Assembly (NCBI GenBank): GCA_023666905.1
Contig: JAMPBC010000001.1
Coordinates: forward strand, 734,604-783,406
Length of the DNA stretch: 48,803 nucleotides
DNA from: Bacteroides sp.
Lineage (GTDB): Bacteria > Bacteroidota > Bacteroidia > Bacteroidales > Muribaculaceae
Direction: 5' to 3'
The translations under genes were made by a program, and so were the position numbers. The notes under the pieces are model-generated. The model was not told the DNA's origin. It made no database searches and saw only the letters and a list, made by a program, of their open reading frames with translations. Below are positions 19,396 through 28,631 of this stretch, piece by piece. Every line of letters starts with the position of its first letter. The first letter of the stretch is position 1.

Positions 19396-21392
19396 TTAAC
19401 GGGTGTGAACGTTATGGCCTGGCCGCCTGTGGGCAGCATTGCAATTTCAAGCGAGTCGGTGCTTGTGACTTTTTTCTGAGTTATTGTAAGTTTTTCAGGG
19501 TCCTTGCTTGAAACGTCGTCGGCATAAATGGTTGCAGTGTATGCCACACCCTTCTTGAGAAAACTTAAAGGAAGCGTGAGGGTGCGCGCGGATGCGTTTG
19601 TACCGGCGCCTAAGAAGAACGTTTCGCCTGCGCGACGTGCCGTGACAATGTATTCGCCAATCTCACCTTGCAAGGCTTCAGACCAATCGCAATCGGCATT
19701 GAAGTCCCTGAAAAATTGGAAACCGGGTTGGTTCTCGTAATTTTCAATTTGGTCGGCAGCCATTTGCAACGGTGAATAAATAATGACCCAGTTTGCAATC
19801 TGGCGGGCCAGAGTGGTTTTTATGGAGCAATGTCCGTTAGGCCCGTTCCACTCAATGCGTCCGGGGTCGGATTTTGCCCGTTTGTAATTTATGTCGAATA
19901 TGCCGGGAGTATAGTCCATTGGGCCGGAGAGCAGCCGGGTGAAGGGCAGTATGCAAAGATAGTCGGCACTGTTGCCCTCTGACCACGCGTTCCATTCCAT
20001 TCCACGTGCACCCTCGCGGGTCATCATGTTGGGCCATGTGCGTCGGATGCCTGTTTCTTTTATCGGTTCGTGGGCGTCAAGCATCAGTTGATACTTGGCA
20101 GCGGTTTCAACCACCTTCTGATAATGGCGTACGCCATACTGCGAGTGGTGATAATAGCCGCCCTTGAATCCGCCGGCATATCCGGTTTTCACGGTGTGTA
20201 TGCCCAGCGAATGATAGTAGGCGAAAGCACTGTCAAGCACAGCCTCATATTCCGGAATGTTGCCTCCGGTTTCGTTGTGGGCCCACAATTCGATTCCTTT
20301 TGCCTTGGCATACGATGCAATGGATTCAATGTTGAAATCGGCGTAAGCCTTGATGTAGTCAAAGTGCTGGTTTCCACCCCAGTTTTCCCAACCTTCGTTC
20401 CAGCCCTCGAACAGCACTCCCTGAATGTTGTTCGCAGCTGCAAAATCAATGTATTTTATTGCATTTTCAGTGGTTGCCCCATGTCGCGGACCCATAATCC
20501 AAGTTTGTGTGCCAAGATGCATTCCCCACCAGATGCCCACATATTTTTGCGGTTTTATCCATGAAAGGTCTTTGATTTTGCATGGCTCGTTGAGATTCAG
20601 AATCATGGCCGAGTTAATAAGGTCAACAGCTTTGCCGCCGGTTTGAATGGTTCGCCAGGGAGTGGCGAATTTTGCAGGAACCACAGCTTTGACACCGTTA
20701 GGCATCGGAGCCAAAGCCGCTTTTAAAGTGCGTGTTTTGGTCGAATCCTTTGCTAAGGTCATTTCAGGGAAGTCGTATAAGGCGGCTTCATGAATCGAGC
20801 CAAAAACACGGCTTGAATCCGTCATGAACGTAAACGGAGTGTTGGCATTAGCGACACTGTCCACCGGCAGTGTACGATATTCCTTCTCGTATGAGTCGAA
20901 ATCGGCAGGAATGGACCATGATGTGGTTGGCGTTGCAAAGGCAAATTCCGTGAGCTCGTCCATCACTGTAATGGAATCGCGTCCAGCGGCATCCCATTCA
21001 TATCGGAATGCAACGCCGTCGTTAAAAGCGCGCACTCTCACCGTGTAAGTCAAGGCCGAATCGGTGAGCGTAAGGGCCATTTCGTTATAGTGATTTCTAA
21101 TTTCCTTATTTTCCCCCCAGGGTTGTGCCCAGGTCTCATCAAAGCTTGTTTTCGAGACCTCCATTTTGGCTGTTGGTGACGGGATGAGTCCCTCGGCAGT
21201 AAATCCCAAAGCCGATGGATTAATTATCTGTTCTCCGTCAATGCTGACGCTGTATGAAAGTTGCGAGCCGTCGCGCGTAAGTTCCAGGCTGATTCTGTTG
21301 TCGGGCGAGGTTACTTTGGTAAGTTGTGTGTCTTTACTGCAAGAGCCAAGTGCGAGAAGCGCCACCGGCAAAAAAACAAGATAGTTTTTCAT
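19392..21392 (-). CDS. GH97 alpha-glucosidase, SusB-like, lipoprotein
   Basis: 666 aa. The N-terminus ends in a lipobox (LALGSC, Cys18), so it is predicted to be a periplasm-facing or surface lipoprotein. An N-terminal beta-supersandwich (about 25-270), a TIM barrel (about 275-560) and a C-terminal beta domain make up the GH97 fold. E374 (HNETGGN), E442 (DAHEPIKETG) and E466 (GARGMEW) line up in order and spacing with E439, E508 and E532 of Bacteroides SusB. VKTGYAGG has glycine where retaining GH97 alpha-galactosidases have the nucleophilic Asp. It is therefore predicted to be an inverting alpha-glucosidase needing calcium. First gene of a two-gene unit with GH65; no SusC/SusD pair is adjacent. 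Confidence 0.92.
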   Translation of the reverse strand: MKNYLVFLPVALLALGSCSKDTQLTKVTSPDNRISLELTRDGSQLSYSVSIDGEQIINPSALGFTAEGLIPSPTAKMEVSKTSFDETWAQPWGENKEIRNHYNEMALTLTDSALTYTVRVRAFNDGVAFRYEWDAAGRDSITVMDELTEFAFATPTTSWSIPADFDSYEKEYRTLPVDSVANANTPFTFMTDSSRVFGSIHEAALYDFPEMTLAKDSTKTRTLKAALAPMPNGVKAVVPAKFATPWRTIQTGGKAVDLINSAMILNLNEPCKIKDLSWIKPQKYVGIWWGMHLGTQTWIMGPRHGATTENAIKYIDFAAANNIQGVLFEGWNEGWENWGGNQHFDYIKAYADFNIESIASYAKAKGIELWAHNETGGNIPEYEAVLDSAFAYYHSLGIHTVKTGYAGGFKGGYYHHSQYGVRHYQKVVETAAKYQLMLDAHEPIKETGIRRTWPNMMTREGARGMEWNAWSEGNSADYLCILPFTRLLSGPMDYTPGIFDINYKRAKSDPGRIEWNGPNGHCSIKTTLARQIANWVIIYSPLQMAADQIENYENQPGFQFFRDFNADCDWSEALQGEIGEYIVTARRAGETFFLGAGTNASARTLTLPLSFLKKGVAYTATIYADDVSSKDPEKLTITQKKVTSTDSLEIAMLPTGGQAITFTPVK

Positions 21393-21430
21393 GTTTTGGT
21401 TAGGGTTTGAGGGTTATGTTTCTTAAACAG

Positions 21431-21460
21431 CAAATGTAAGCATTTTGTGCGACAATCAAA
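21431..21460 (-). promoter_or_regulatory. Promoter of the GH97-GH65 operon
   Basis: On the minus strand: TTTG at 21460-21457, an 18-base spacer, then TACATTTG at 21438-21431. The spacer is one base shorter than usual. The predicted start is near 21424, about 30 bases before the ATG. Confidence 0.55.
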
Positions 21461-21540
21461 AAAATATTGAATAAAATGCATTTGAGGGCCATTACGGGCA
21501 CGTTTTTGTCTGCGATGGTAAAAAATGATGCAAAAACGTG

Positions 21541-21572
21541 TTTGTTGTTTTAAAGAAAAATTTGTACCTTTG
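21541..21572 (+). promoter_or_regulatory. Promoter of gyrB, Bacteroidota type
   Basis: TTTG at 21541-21544, a 20-base spacer, then TACCTTTG at 21565-21572. This is a near-ideal match, with a leader of about 65 bases before the gyrB ATG. Confidence 0.8.
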
Positions 21573-21643
21573 TTTGCTTTTTTGCGCGGCGTGTCCAACA
21601 CTGCGCATACAAATTTGAAACATGACAATTATAAACATTTAAA

Positions 21644-23572
21644 ATGTCAGAAATAGAAGAATATAGCGCGAGTAACATTCAAGTGCTTGAAGGCCTCGAA
21701 GCGGTGCGTAAGCGCCCGGCCATGTATATAGGCGACATCTCCGGCAAAGGTTTGCATCATCTGGTTTATGAAGTTGTGGACAACTCCATTGACGAGGCAT
21801 TGGCCGGTTACGCTTCGCACATTGACGTGACCATTAACCCTGACAATTCAATCACTGTTGTGGACAATGGCCGCGGTATCCCCGTGGACATGCACGAGAA
21901 GGAACATAAAAGCGCTCTTGAAGTTGTGCTCACCGTGCTCCATGCCGGTGGTAAGTTCGATAAAGGCAGCTACAAAGTGTCCGGCGGTCTTCACGGTGTG
22001 GGTGTGAGCTGTGTTAACGCACTTTCCACTTATCTCCGCGCCGAGGTTCACCGCGATGGAAAAGCATACGTTCAGGAATATTCCTGCGGCAAACCCACAA
22101 CTGAACTTCAAGTCATTGGTGAGAGCCAGCACACCGGAACCAAGATAACATTCAAACCGGACGACTCTATTTTCACCGTTACGGTTTACGACTACAACAC
22201 TCTTGCCAACCGTTTGCGTGACCTCGCTTACCTCAACGCCGGCATAACCTTAACTCTGAAGGATATGCGTGAAGTGAACGAGGAGGGCGAGCCTCGTGGA
22301 GAAACTTTCTATTCTGAAAATGGCTTGCAAGAGTTCGTTCAGTACATTGACTCCAACAAAGAACCGCTCATTGAGGATGTGATTCATCTCAACACCGAGC
22401 GTCAGGGAATACCCGTGGAGGTGGCTTTGACCTACAACACCTCATATAATGAGAACGTCTACTCCTTTGTAAATAATATCAACACCATTGAAGGAGGAAC
22501 GCATCTCACAGGTTTCCGTCGCGGCCTTACCTGGACACTGAAAAAATATGCCGAAGATAACAAACTGCTTGAGAAAGAAAAAGTGGAAGTGGCAAGCGAC
22601 GACTTCCGCGAGGGTCTCACGGCAGTGGTGTCGGTAAAAGTTATGGAGCCCCAGTTCGAGGGTCAGACAAAAACCAAACTCGGTAACAACGAAGTGATGG
22701 GTGCCGTGCAGACAGCCGTAAGCGATGCTCTGAAAACATATCTTGAAGAGCACCCTCGCCAGGCTAAGACCATTGTTGAGAAGGTGATTCTGGCAGCCAA
22801 AGCTCGTTATGCCGCCCGCAACGCACGTGACAAAGTGCTTCGCAAATCACCGCTCACCGGTGGCGGACTCCCCGGAAAGTTGGCCGATTGCTCAAGCCGT
22901 CATGCCGAAGATTGCGAACTCTTCCTTGTGGAGGGAGACTCGGCAGGCGGAACAGCCAAGCAAGGCCGCGACCGCCAGTTCCAGGCAATTCTCCCGCTTC
23001 GCGGTAAGATTCTCAATGTTGAGAAAGCCATGGATCATAAGATTTTCGACAATCAGGAAATCACCTCGCTTTTCCGTGCTATGCGTGTGACCATAGGCAC
23101 CGAGGACGACCCCAAGGCTGTGAACATCTCCAAGCTTGCCTACCACAAAATCATCATTATGACCGATGCCGACGTGGACGGCAGTCACATTGCCACTCTG
23201 CTCATGACATTTTTCTTCCGCAGAATGCGCCCCGTTATTGAAAACGGTTACTTGTATCTTGCCACTCCACCTCTTTATAAATGTACCCGTGGCAAAACTG
23301 AAGAATATTGTTGGACCGACCAGCAGGTGCAGCAATTCATTTTGAAACATGGCGACAAAACAAAGGTGCAACGCTACAAAGGTCTTGGTGAGATGAGCGC
23401 GCAGGAATTGCGTGACACCACCATGAGTCCCGAACACCGTTTGCTTAAGCAGGTTAATATTAGCGATGCCGCCGATGCCGACCGCATTTTCTCCATGCTC
23501 ATGGGCGAGGATGTAGCCCCGCGCCGCGACTTCATTGAATCCAACGCGAACTACGCCAACATCGACGCCTGA
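21644..23572 (+). CDS. gyrB: DNA gyrase subunit B
   Basis: 642 aa, usual for the short Bacteroidota GyrB. It is the ATPase subunit of the type II topoisomerase that introduces negative supercoils. GHKL ATPase motifs are YEVVDNSIDEALAG, VVDNGRGIPVD and SGGLHGVGVSCVNALS. The transducer is at about 225-400. The TOPRIM domain has LVEGDSAGG and IMTDADVDGSHI, and the C-terminal segment has QRYKGLGEMSAQ. It has its own promoter and is followed by a rho-independent terminator, so it is probably monocistronic. The dnaA and recF genes, often neighbours in other phyla, are absent; dnaN lies 7.5 kb downstream. Confidence 0.98.
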   Translation: MSEIEEYSASNIQVLEGLEAVRKRPAMYIGDISGKGLHHLVYEVVDNSIDEALAGYASHIDVTINPDNSITVVDNGRGIPVDMHEKEHKSALEVVLTVLHAGGKFDKGSYKVSGGLHGVGVSCVNALSTYLRAEVHRDGKAYVQEYSCGKPTTELQVIGESQHTGTKITFKPDDSIFTVTVYDYNTLANRLRDLAYLNAGITLTLKDMREVNEEGEPRGETFYSENGLQEFVQYIDSNKEPLIEDVIHLNTERQGIPVEVALTYNTSYNENVYSFVNNINTIEGGTHLTGFRRGLTWTLKKYAEDNKLLEKEKVEVASDDFREGLTAVVSVKVMEPQFEGQTKTKLGNNEVMGAVQTAVSDALKTYLEEHPRQAKTIVEKVILAAKARYAARNARDKVLRKSPLTGGGLPGKLADCSSRHAEDCELFLVEGDSAGGTAKQGRDRQFQAILPLRGKILNVEKAMDHKIFDNQEITSLFRAMRVTIGTEDDPKAVNISKLAYHKIIIMTDADVDGSHIATLLMTFFFRRMRPVIENGYLYLATPPLYKCTRGKTEEYCWTDQQVQQFILKHGDKTKVQRYKGLGEMSAQELRDTTMSPEHRLLKQVNISDAADADRIFSMLMGEDVAPRRDFIESNANYANIDA

Positions 23573-23601
23573 TTTTATTTGACTAAACAGAATTACAAGG
23601 C

Positions 23602-23637
23602 CGGGCGTTGTACTGATGTACATAGCCCGACTTTTTT
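23602..23637 (+). terminator. Rho-independent terminator after gyrB
   Basis: CGGGC and GCCCG outer arms (23602-23606, 23625-23629), inner GTAC/GTAC around TGAT, and a symmetrical 3x3 internal loop, followed by C and six T residues. It lies 30-65 bases after the gyrB stop and before rnr. Confidence 0.8.
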
Positions 23638-23649
23638 AATTGACACATC

Positions 23650-25920
23650 ATGACCAAAAAAACTTCATCAACATCTTCGCGCCGGGCATCCGCAAAGGAC
23701 CTTCGCATTGAAGTGCTTGAACATATTTCCCGCCAGGGCAACGCCACCTTTAATTATAAGCAAGTGGCATTTGCCATTGGCGCTACTGCTCCGGCCGCTC
23801 ATAAAGCCATAGCCATGCTTCTGGCCGAAATGGCATTTGACGGTGACCTCATTGAGGTTTCCCCCGGAAAATATAAATCGCCTCAACGCAACAATGTGGC
23901 CATAGGCACATTCGTTCGTCGCGCCAATGGTAAAAACAGCGTCATAACCGACCCTGACGGCGAAAGTATAATGGTGGCCGAACGTAACTCCATGCATGCG
24001 CTTAACGGCGACCGTGTCCGCATAAACATTGCTGCCCGCCGTCGTGGCGTAGAGCCTGAAGCACAGGTTGTTGAAATCATTGAGGAAAACGACCAGACAT
24101 TTATCGGCACTCTGCACGTTGACCGGCACATGTCCTATCTGGAAACCGACTCCAAGTTCCTTGCCAACGACATTATGATTCCCCGTGGCAAACTTCGCGG
24201 CGGAAAAACGGGCGATAAAGCCATTGTTCGCATTACCTCATGGCCCGAAGATGATAAGAATCCCCGGGGCGAGGTCGTGGACATTTTGGGCCAGACCGGC
24301 GAAAATAATGCCGAAATGCACGCTATTCTTGCCGAATTCGGTCTCCCCTACCATTATCCTGAAAATGTGAATGAAGCAGCCGAACGTATTGGTGCGGGAA
24401 TAACCGATGAGGAGGTTGCAAAGCGCATTGACATGCGCGATGTTACCACCTTTACAATTGACCCTCGCGATGCCAAGGACTTTGACGACGCGCTGTCCAT
24501 CCGCACCCTCCCCAACGGAAATTACGAAATCGGAGTGCACATTGCCGATGTTACCCACTATGTTCAGCCCGACACGTTGCTTGACCGCGAAGCCCGCAAG
24601 CGCGCTACTTCCGTTTATCTTGTTGACCGTGTGGTGCCAATGCTTCCCGAACATCTCTCAAACGGTATCTGCTCACTGCGCCCCGATGAGGATAAGCTCA
24701 CATTCTCGTGCATCTTTGAAATGGACGCACGGGCCCGTGTGCTCAACCACAAAATTGCCCGCACGGTTATTCGTTCGAACCGCCGATTCACCTACGAGGA
24801 AGCTCAAGATGTTATTGAAACCGGCAAAGGTGATTTTGAGCAGGAGATATTAACACTTAACGGATTGGCGCAGATTCTTCGCAAAGAACGTTATGAGAAC
24901 GGTTCCGTTGAGTTTGACCGCTCGGAAGTGAGGTTTGAGATTGACGAAGACGGACATCCGGTAAGCGCGTACTTCAAGGAATCAAAAGAAGCCAACAAGC
25001 TCATTGAGGAGTTCATGCTCCTTGCAAACAAAACCGTGGCCACGGCCATCGGTCACCCTGCTGCACATAAAAAGCCTAAAGCATTCGTTTATCGTATCCA
25101 TGACATGCCCGACCCCGGAAAACTTGCTGACTTGTCAAAGATTGCCCGCACTTTTGGTTACAGGGTGAAGGATTCCGGTTCTGCGCGCGATGTTAATCGC
25201 TCCATCAATCGTATGCTTGCCGATGTCAAGGGGCAGGGCGAAGAGAACTTTCTTTCCACCCTTGCCATCCGGTCCATGGCAAAAGCCATTTATTCCACAA
25301 CTAACGTGGGACACTACGGACTTGGTTTTGATTATTACACCCACTTCACATCGCCAATCCGCCGTTATCCCGACATGATGGTGCACCGTTTGCTTGAGCG
25401 CTATCTTGCCGGCGGCCGTTCGGTTAACCAACCAAAGTTGGAGGAGCAGTGCAAACATTCGTCGGACATGGAACAACTTGCAGCCAATGCCGAACGAGCC
25501 TCAATAAAATATAAGCAGGTTGAATTTATGGCCGACCACCTTGGGCAGGTTTACGATGGTGTTATTACCGGCGTGACTGAATGGGGTCTTTATGTTGAGA
25601 TTAACGAGAATCTTTGCGAAGGCCTTGTCCCGGTGCGCGATTTGGCTGACGATTACTATGATTTTGATGAGAAAAATTACTGCCTTATAGGCCGACGCCA
25701 TGGCACACGCTATCGCCTTGGCGATAACGTGAAGGTAAAGGTTGCCCGTACCAACCTCGAACGCAAGCAGCTTGATTTCATCCTTATCGACGACCGTGGA
25801 CACGGCGGCAATGAAGATGACCTCGGTAAAACCGTAAGCGTTGCCCAGGCTTTGCACCAGCCTAAAAAGAAAGGCGGCAAGCAGAAGCAAAAAACGCGCA
25901 CCCGCTCACACCGCCATTGA
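23650..25920 (+). CDS. rnr: Ribonuclease R (3'-5' exoribonuclease)
   Basis: 756 aa. Processive 3'-5' exoribonuclease that degrades structured RNA. The N-terminal winged-helix-like domain is at about 15-78, cold-shock/OB domains at about 83-215 and the RNB catalytic domain at about 255-590. The catalytic aspartates fit TIDPRDAKDFDDALSI (D271, D277, D279, D280). The S1 domain is at about 640-720 (DGVITGVTEWGLYVEI), with a lysine/arginine-rich tail from about 738. The start ATG lies 12 bases after the gyrB terminator; I could not identify a separate promoter. folB follows 54 bases downstream. Confidence 0.96.
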   Translation: MTKKTSSTSSRRASAKDLRIEVLEHISRQGNATFNYKQVAFAIGATAPAAHKAIAMLLAEMAFDGDLIEVSPGKYKSPQRNNVAIGTFVRRANGKNSVITDPDGESIMVAERNSMHALNGDRVRINIAARRRGVEPEAQVVEIIEENDQTFIGTLHVDRHMSYLETDSKFLANDIMIPRGKLRGGKTGDKAIVRITSWPEDDKNPRGEVVDILGQTGENNAEMHAILAEFGLPYHYPENVNEAAERIGAGITDEEVAKRIDMRDVTTFTIDPRDAKDFDDALSIRTLPNGNYEIGVHIADVTHYVQPDTLLDREARKRATSVYLVDRVVPMLPEHLSNGICSLRPDEDKLTFSCIFEMDARARVLNHKIARTVIRSNRRFTYEEAQDVIETGKGDFEQEILTLNGLAQILRKERYENGSVEFDRSEVRFEIDEDGHPVSAYFKESKEANKLIEEFMLLANKTVATAIGHPAAHKKPKAFVYRIHDMPDPGKLADLSKIARTFGYRVKDSGSARDVNRSINRMLADVKGQGEENFLSTLAIRSMAKAIYSTTNVGHYGLGFDYYTHFTSPIRRYPDMMVHRLLERYLAGGRSVNQPKLEEQCKHSSDMEQLAANAERASIKYKQVEFMADHLGQVYDGVITGVTEWGLYVEINENLCEGLVPVRDLADDYYDFDEKNYCLIGRRHGTRYRLGDNVKVKVARTNLERKQLDFILIDDRGHGGNEDDLGKTVSVAQALHQPKKKGGKQKQKTRTRSHRH

Positions 25921-25974
25921 TAATCGTTGACCTCTTCGGAACCATCTGAACGCAAATAGAAGTGAAAAATCCCG

Positions 25975-26343
25975 ATGAATTCTGAAACAATAACCATTTC
26001 AGTCAACCGGCTCAGGCTCCGTTCCTTCCATGGGGTGGGGGAGCAGGAGCAATGTGTGGGCAATGATTTTGAAGTGTCGGTGTCGGTGTGCTATCCCCCT
26101 GCTCTGTTAGCCGCCAAAACCGACTCAATTGACCACACTTTGAGCTATGCCGACATTGTGGCGATTGTCCGAGAGCAGATGGACCATCCGGCACGTTTGC
26201 TTGAGCATGTGTGCGCCAAGTTGCGTGATGCGCTGACAGCACGTTATCCAGCCATTGCATCCGGCAAGATAACCGTAGCCAAATTGTTGCCTCCTATTCC
26301 CGGAGTCCAGCTCCAAGATGCCTCCGTAACTTTGACCTGGTGA
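25975..26343 (+). CDS. folB: Dihydroneopterin aldolase
   Basis: 122 aa, normal size for FolB. It cleaves 7,8-dihydroneopterin to 6-hydroxymethyl-7,8-dihydropterin in folate synthesis. Visible features are LRLRSFHGVGEQEQCVGNDFEV, with the conserved HG and E (the short tunnelling fold), DHTLSYADIVAIV, and LLEHVCAKLRDAL. The C-terminal KLLPPIPGVQLQDASVTL corresponds to the conserved K-PxxPG segment. It follows rnr and precedes galM; folD elsewhere in the window also belongs to folate metabolism. Confidence 0.92.
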   Translation: MNSETITISVNRLRLRSFHGVGEQEQCVGNDFEVSVSVCYPPALLAAKTDSIDHTLSYADIVAIVREQMDHPARLLEHVCAKLRDALTARYPAIASGKITVAKLLPPIPGVQLQDASVTLTW

Positions 26344-26406
26344 GAGATTTGTGAAATTTTGACAACACTTTATTTTGGACAATTAATGCAAAATTTCCGT
26401 AAATAG

Positions 26407-26437
26407 ATTGGAGTTAGCGAAAAATTAAGTAAGTTTG
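26407..26437 (+). promoter_or_regulatory. Promoter of galM
   Basis: ATTG at 26407-26410, a 19-base spacer, then TAAGTTTG at 26430-26437, with a predicted start near 26444. It suggests galM and the nucleotidyltransferase are transcribed separately from folB. Confidence 0.65.
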
Positions 26438-26463
26438 CCAATAAATCCCAAATCTGACTAAGA

Positions 26464-27513
26464 ATGACTATAGAAAAGAAAAATGTTGAGTCACAGCATG
26501 GTCTCATCACTCTCTACACTTTGACCAATTCAACGGGTGCGCGTGTGACACTTTCGTCGCTTGGCGCCGGTATTGTTAGCGTCGAGGTTCCTGATTCCAA
26601 CGGAAAATTGGCCAACGTAGCTCTTGGCTATGCTAATCCCGCTGACTATATGGCTGACGGTCCCTGCGCCGGCAAGGTCCCCGGACGTTATGCCAACCGA
26701 ATTGCAAAGGGCCAGCTTCGTGTCGACGGGCGCAACTATCAGCTCGCAATAAACAATGGCCCCAACGCTCTGCATGGCGGCCCCACCGGTTTCCAGAACC
26801 GTATCTGGAACTCCCGCGTAACAGACGACGGCAAATCTGTGGAATTTTATCGCACCAGCCCCGACGGCGAGGAAAACTATCCCGGCAACTTGGAAGTTTC
26901 CGCTACCTACACCTGGACCGACAACAATGAACTGCGCCTGGACCTCCGCGCCACCACCGACGCTCCCACAGTGGTAAATCTCACCAACCATTGCTACTGG
27001 AATCTTGATGGCGAAAACTCCGGCTCTGTGCTTGACCACAAACTTCGTCTTGCTGCTTCACGCTACCTTCCCACCGATTCAACCCTTATTCCCACCGGCG
27101 AAATGGCTCCCGTAGTCAATACCCCCATGGATTTTACAGAGGCTAAGGCCATTGGACGCGACATTAAAGAGCCTTTTGCTGCACTTGAGTATGGCAAGGG
27201 CTATGACAATTGCTGGGTGATTGACCAATATAAGGATGGCGAATTGCTCACGGCCGCCGTGCTTGAAGCACCGACTTCAGGAAGAGTGCTTGAGGTAGCC
27301 ACCACCCAGCCGGCCGTTCAGGTTTATACCGGCAATTGGCTTGCCGGTTGCCCGGAAAATCCGGAAGGTCGCTCCTACAATGACTACGACGGAGTTGCAA
27401 TAGAGTGTCAGGGTATGCCCGATGCCCCGCATCATCCCGATTTCCCTTCTCAACAGCTCTATCCGGGTCAGGATTACCACAAAATTATAGAATTCAAATT
27501 TTCAACCAAATAA
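26464..27513 (+). CDS. galM: Aldose 1-epimerase (mutarotase)
   Basis: 349 aa. It interconverts alpha and beta anomers of hexoses such as galactose and glucose. The supersandwich-fold family motifs are present: PGRYANRIAKGQL near the N-terminus, ALHGGPTGFQNRIW, NLTNHCYWNLDG with the catalytic histidine, YDNCWVID and YDGVAIECQGMPDAP with the catalytic glutamate. No signal peptide is evident, so it is cytoplasmic. It is followed after 15 bases by a sugar-phosphate nucleotidyltransferase-like gene, so the two are probably co-transcribed and may act on the same sugar pool. Confidence 0.95.
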   Translation: MTIEKKNVESQHGLITLYTLTNSTGARVTLSSLGAGIVSVEVPDSNGKLANVALGYANPADYMADGPCAGKVPGRYANRIAKGQLRVDGRNYQLAINNGPNALHGGPTGFQNRIWNSRVTDDGKSVEFYRTSPDGEENYPGNLEVSATYTWTDNNELRLDLRATTDAPTVVNLTNHCYWNLDGENSGSVLDHKLRLAASRYLPTDSTLIPTGEMAPVVNTPMDFTEAKAIGRDIKEPFAALEYGKGYDNCWVIDQYKDGELLTAAVLEAPTSGRVLEVATTQPAVQVYTGNWLAGCPENPEGRSYNDYDGVAIECQGMPDAPHHPDFPSQQLYPGQDYHKIIEFKFSTK

Positions 27514-27528
27514 GCCAATCATATTAAC

Positions 27529-28434
27529 ATGAAACCAACTCTCTATGTACTTGCCGCCGGTATGGGCAGCCGCTATGGCGGTTTGAAACAGTTGGATCCC
27601 CTGGGACCCAATGGTGAAACCATAATGGACTATTCCATTTACGATGCCATTCAATCAGGCTTCGGAAAAGTTGTGTTCGTTATCCGCAAGGATTTTGAAG
27701 CCGATTTCCGCGAAAAAATTCTTTCAAAATATGAAGGTCACATCCCCGTTGAAGTAGTGTTCCAGTCAACCGACGCTCTTCCTGAAGGCTACACCTGTCC
27801 GGCCGACCGCACTAAACCCTGGGGAACCAACCATGCCGTTCTCATGGCCAAAGATGTTATCAAAGAGCCCTTTGCAGTTATCAACGCCGACGACTTCTAC
27901 GGCCGTAACGCATTTGAGGTTATTGCGCGTGAACTCTCTCGTGAACACACCCGCAAGGGCGACTATTGCATGGTGGGCTTCCGTGTGGGTAACACAATGA
28001 CCGAAAACGGTTCTGTTGCCCGCGGTGTTTGCACCACTTCTCCCGAGGGTTATCTCACATCTGTTGTTGAACGCACCGCCATAAGCTACGACAAGGATGG
28101 CAAAATTGTGTTCACCGATGAAAATGACCAGGTGCAGACCCTTGACCCCAAAACTCCCGTTTCAATGAACCTTTGGGGTTTCACACCCGATTACTTCGAT
28201 TACAGCGAGCGTGAATTCAAACACTTCCTTGACCGCGACATCAACACCCCCAAGGCTGAATTCTTCATCCCGCTCTGCATCGATGCCCTCATCAAAAACG
28301 GCGAAGCTACCGTAAAGGTACTTGACACCGATTCCCGCTGGTTCGGCGTAACCTACGCTGCCGACCGCCCCGGAGTTGTGGAGAAATTCGCCCAGCTGCA
28401 CGCCGACGGAACTTATCCCGAAAAACTCTTCTAA
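27529..28434 (+). CDS. Sugar-phosphate nucleotidyltransferase family protein
   Basis: 301 aa. The N-terminal signature LAAGMGSRYGGLKQL is the nucleotide-binding loop of NTP:sugar-1-phosphate transferases. FAVINADDFYG holds the metal-binding aspartates. SVVERTAI and VSMNLWGFTPDYFD match the sugar-binding side. It would activate a sugar phosphate to an NDP-sugar, but base and sugar cannot be read from the sequence. It lacks the C-terminal hexapeptide repeats of GlmU or GlgC types. The second gene after galM; a hairpin with a T-run follows. Confidence 0.85.
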   Translation: MKPTLYVLAAGMGSRYGGLKQLDPLGPNGETIMDYSIYDAIQSGFGKVVFVIRKDFEADFREKILSKYEGHIPVEVVFQSTDALPEGYTCPADRTKPWGTNHAVLMAKDVIKEPFAVINADDFYGRNAFEVIARELSREHTRKGDYCMVGFRVGNTMTENGSVARGVCTTSPEGYLTSVVERTAISYDKDGKIVFTDENDQVQTLDPKTPVSMNLWGFTPDYFDYSEREFKHFLDRDINTPKAEFFIPLCIDALIKNGEATVKVLDTDSRWFGVTYAADRPGVVEKFAQLHADGTYPEKLF

Positions 28435-28453
28435 TCCAAGCAAAAATATCATT

Positions 28454-28486
28454 AATGTCCGTCCCACAACAAGGGCGGACATTTTT
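28454..28486 (+). terminator. Rho-independent terminator after the nucleotidyltransferase gene
   Basis: AATGTCCGTCCC (28454-28465) pairs with GGGCGGACATT (28473-28483) with one bulged T and a 7-base loop, then the T-run continues to 28486. It closes the galM unit and precedes the PBP gene. Confidence 0.8.
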
Positions 28487-28550
28487 GTGACCGTAGACTA
28501 AAAAAAGTCAAAAAAACCAATTGCATCAACATCTTTTCATAAATATGTGC

Positions 28551-28558
28551 TATCTTTG
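28551..28558 (+). promoter_or_regulatory. -7 element upstream of the PBP1 gene
   Basis: TATCTTTG is a perfect TAnnTTTG match, 74 bases before the ATG. I see no TTG at 19-21 bases upstream, so the -33 half is weak or absent. Confidence 0.5.
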
Positions 28559-28631
28559 TGGTTCGTTAGGGATTTTGCAGACTTATCACATCTCTGTTTC
28601 CCTTAACTAAAGTAATAAGACACTGTGCAAC

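Noticed and set aside
21393-21643. An origin of replication beside gyrB
   Set aside because: The interval is fully explained by two divergent promoters and holds no cluster of DnaA boxes; dnaA and recF are absent.
22892-23623. A 243-codon minus-strand open frame
   Set aside because: It is antisense to the TOPRIM-containing end of gyrB and shows no family features.
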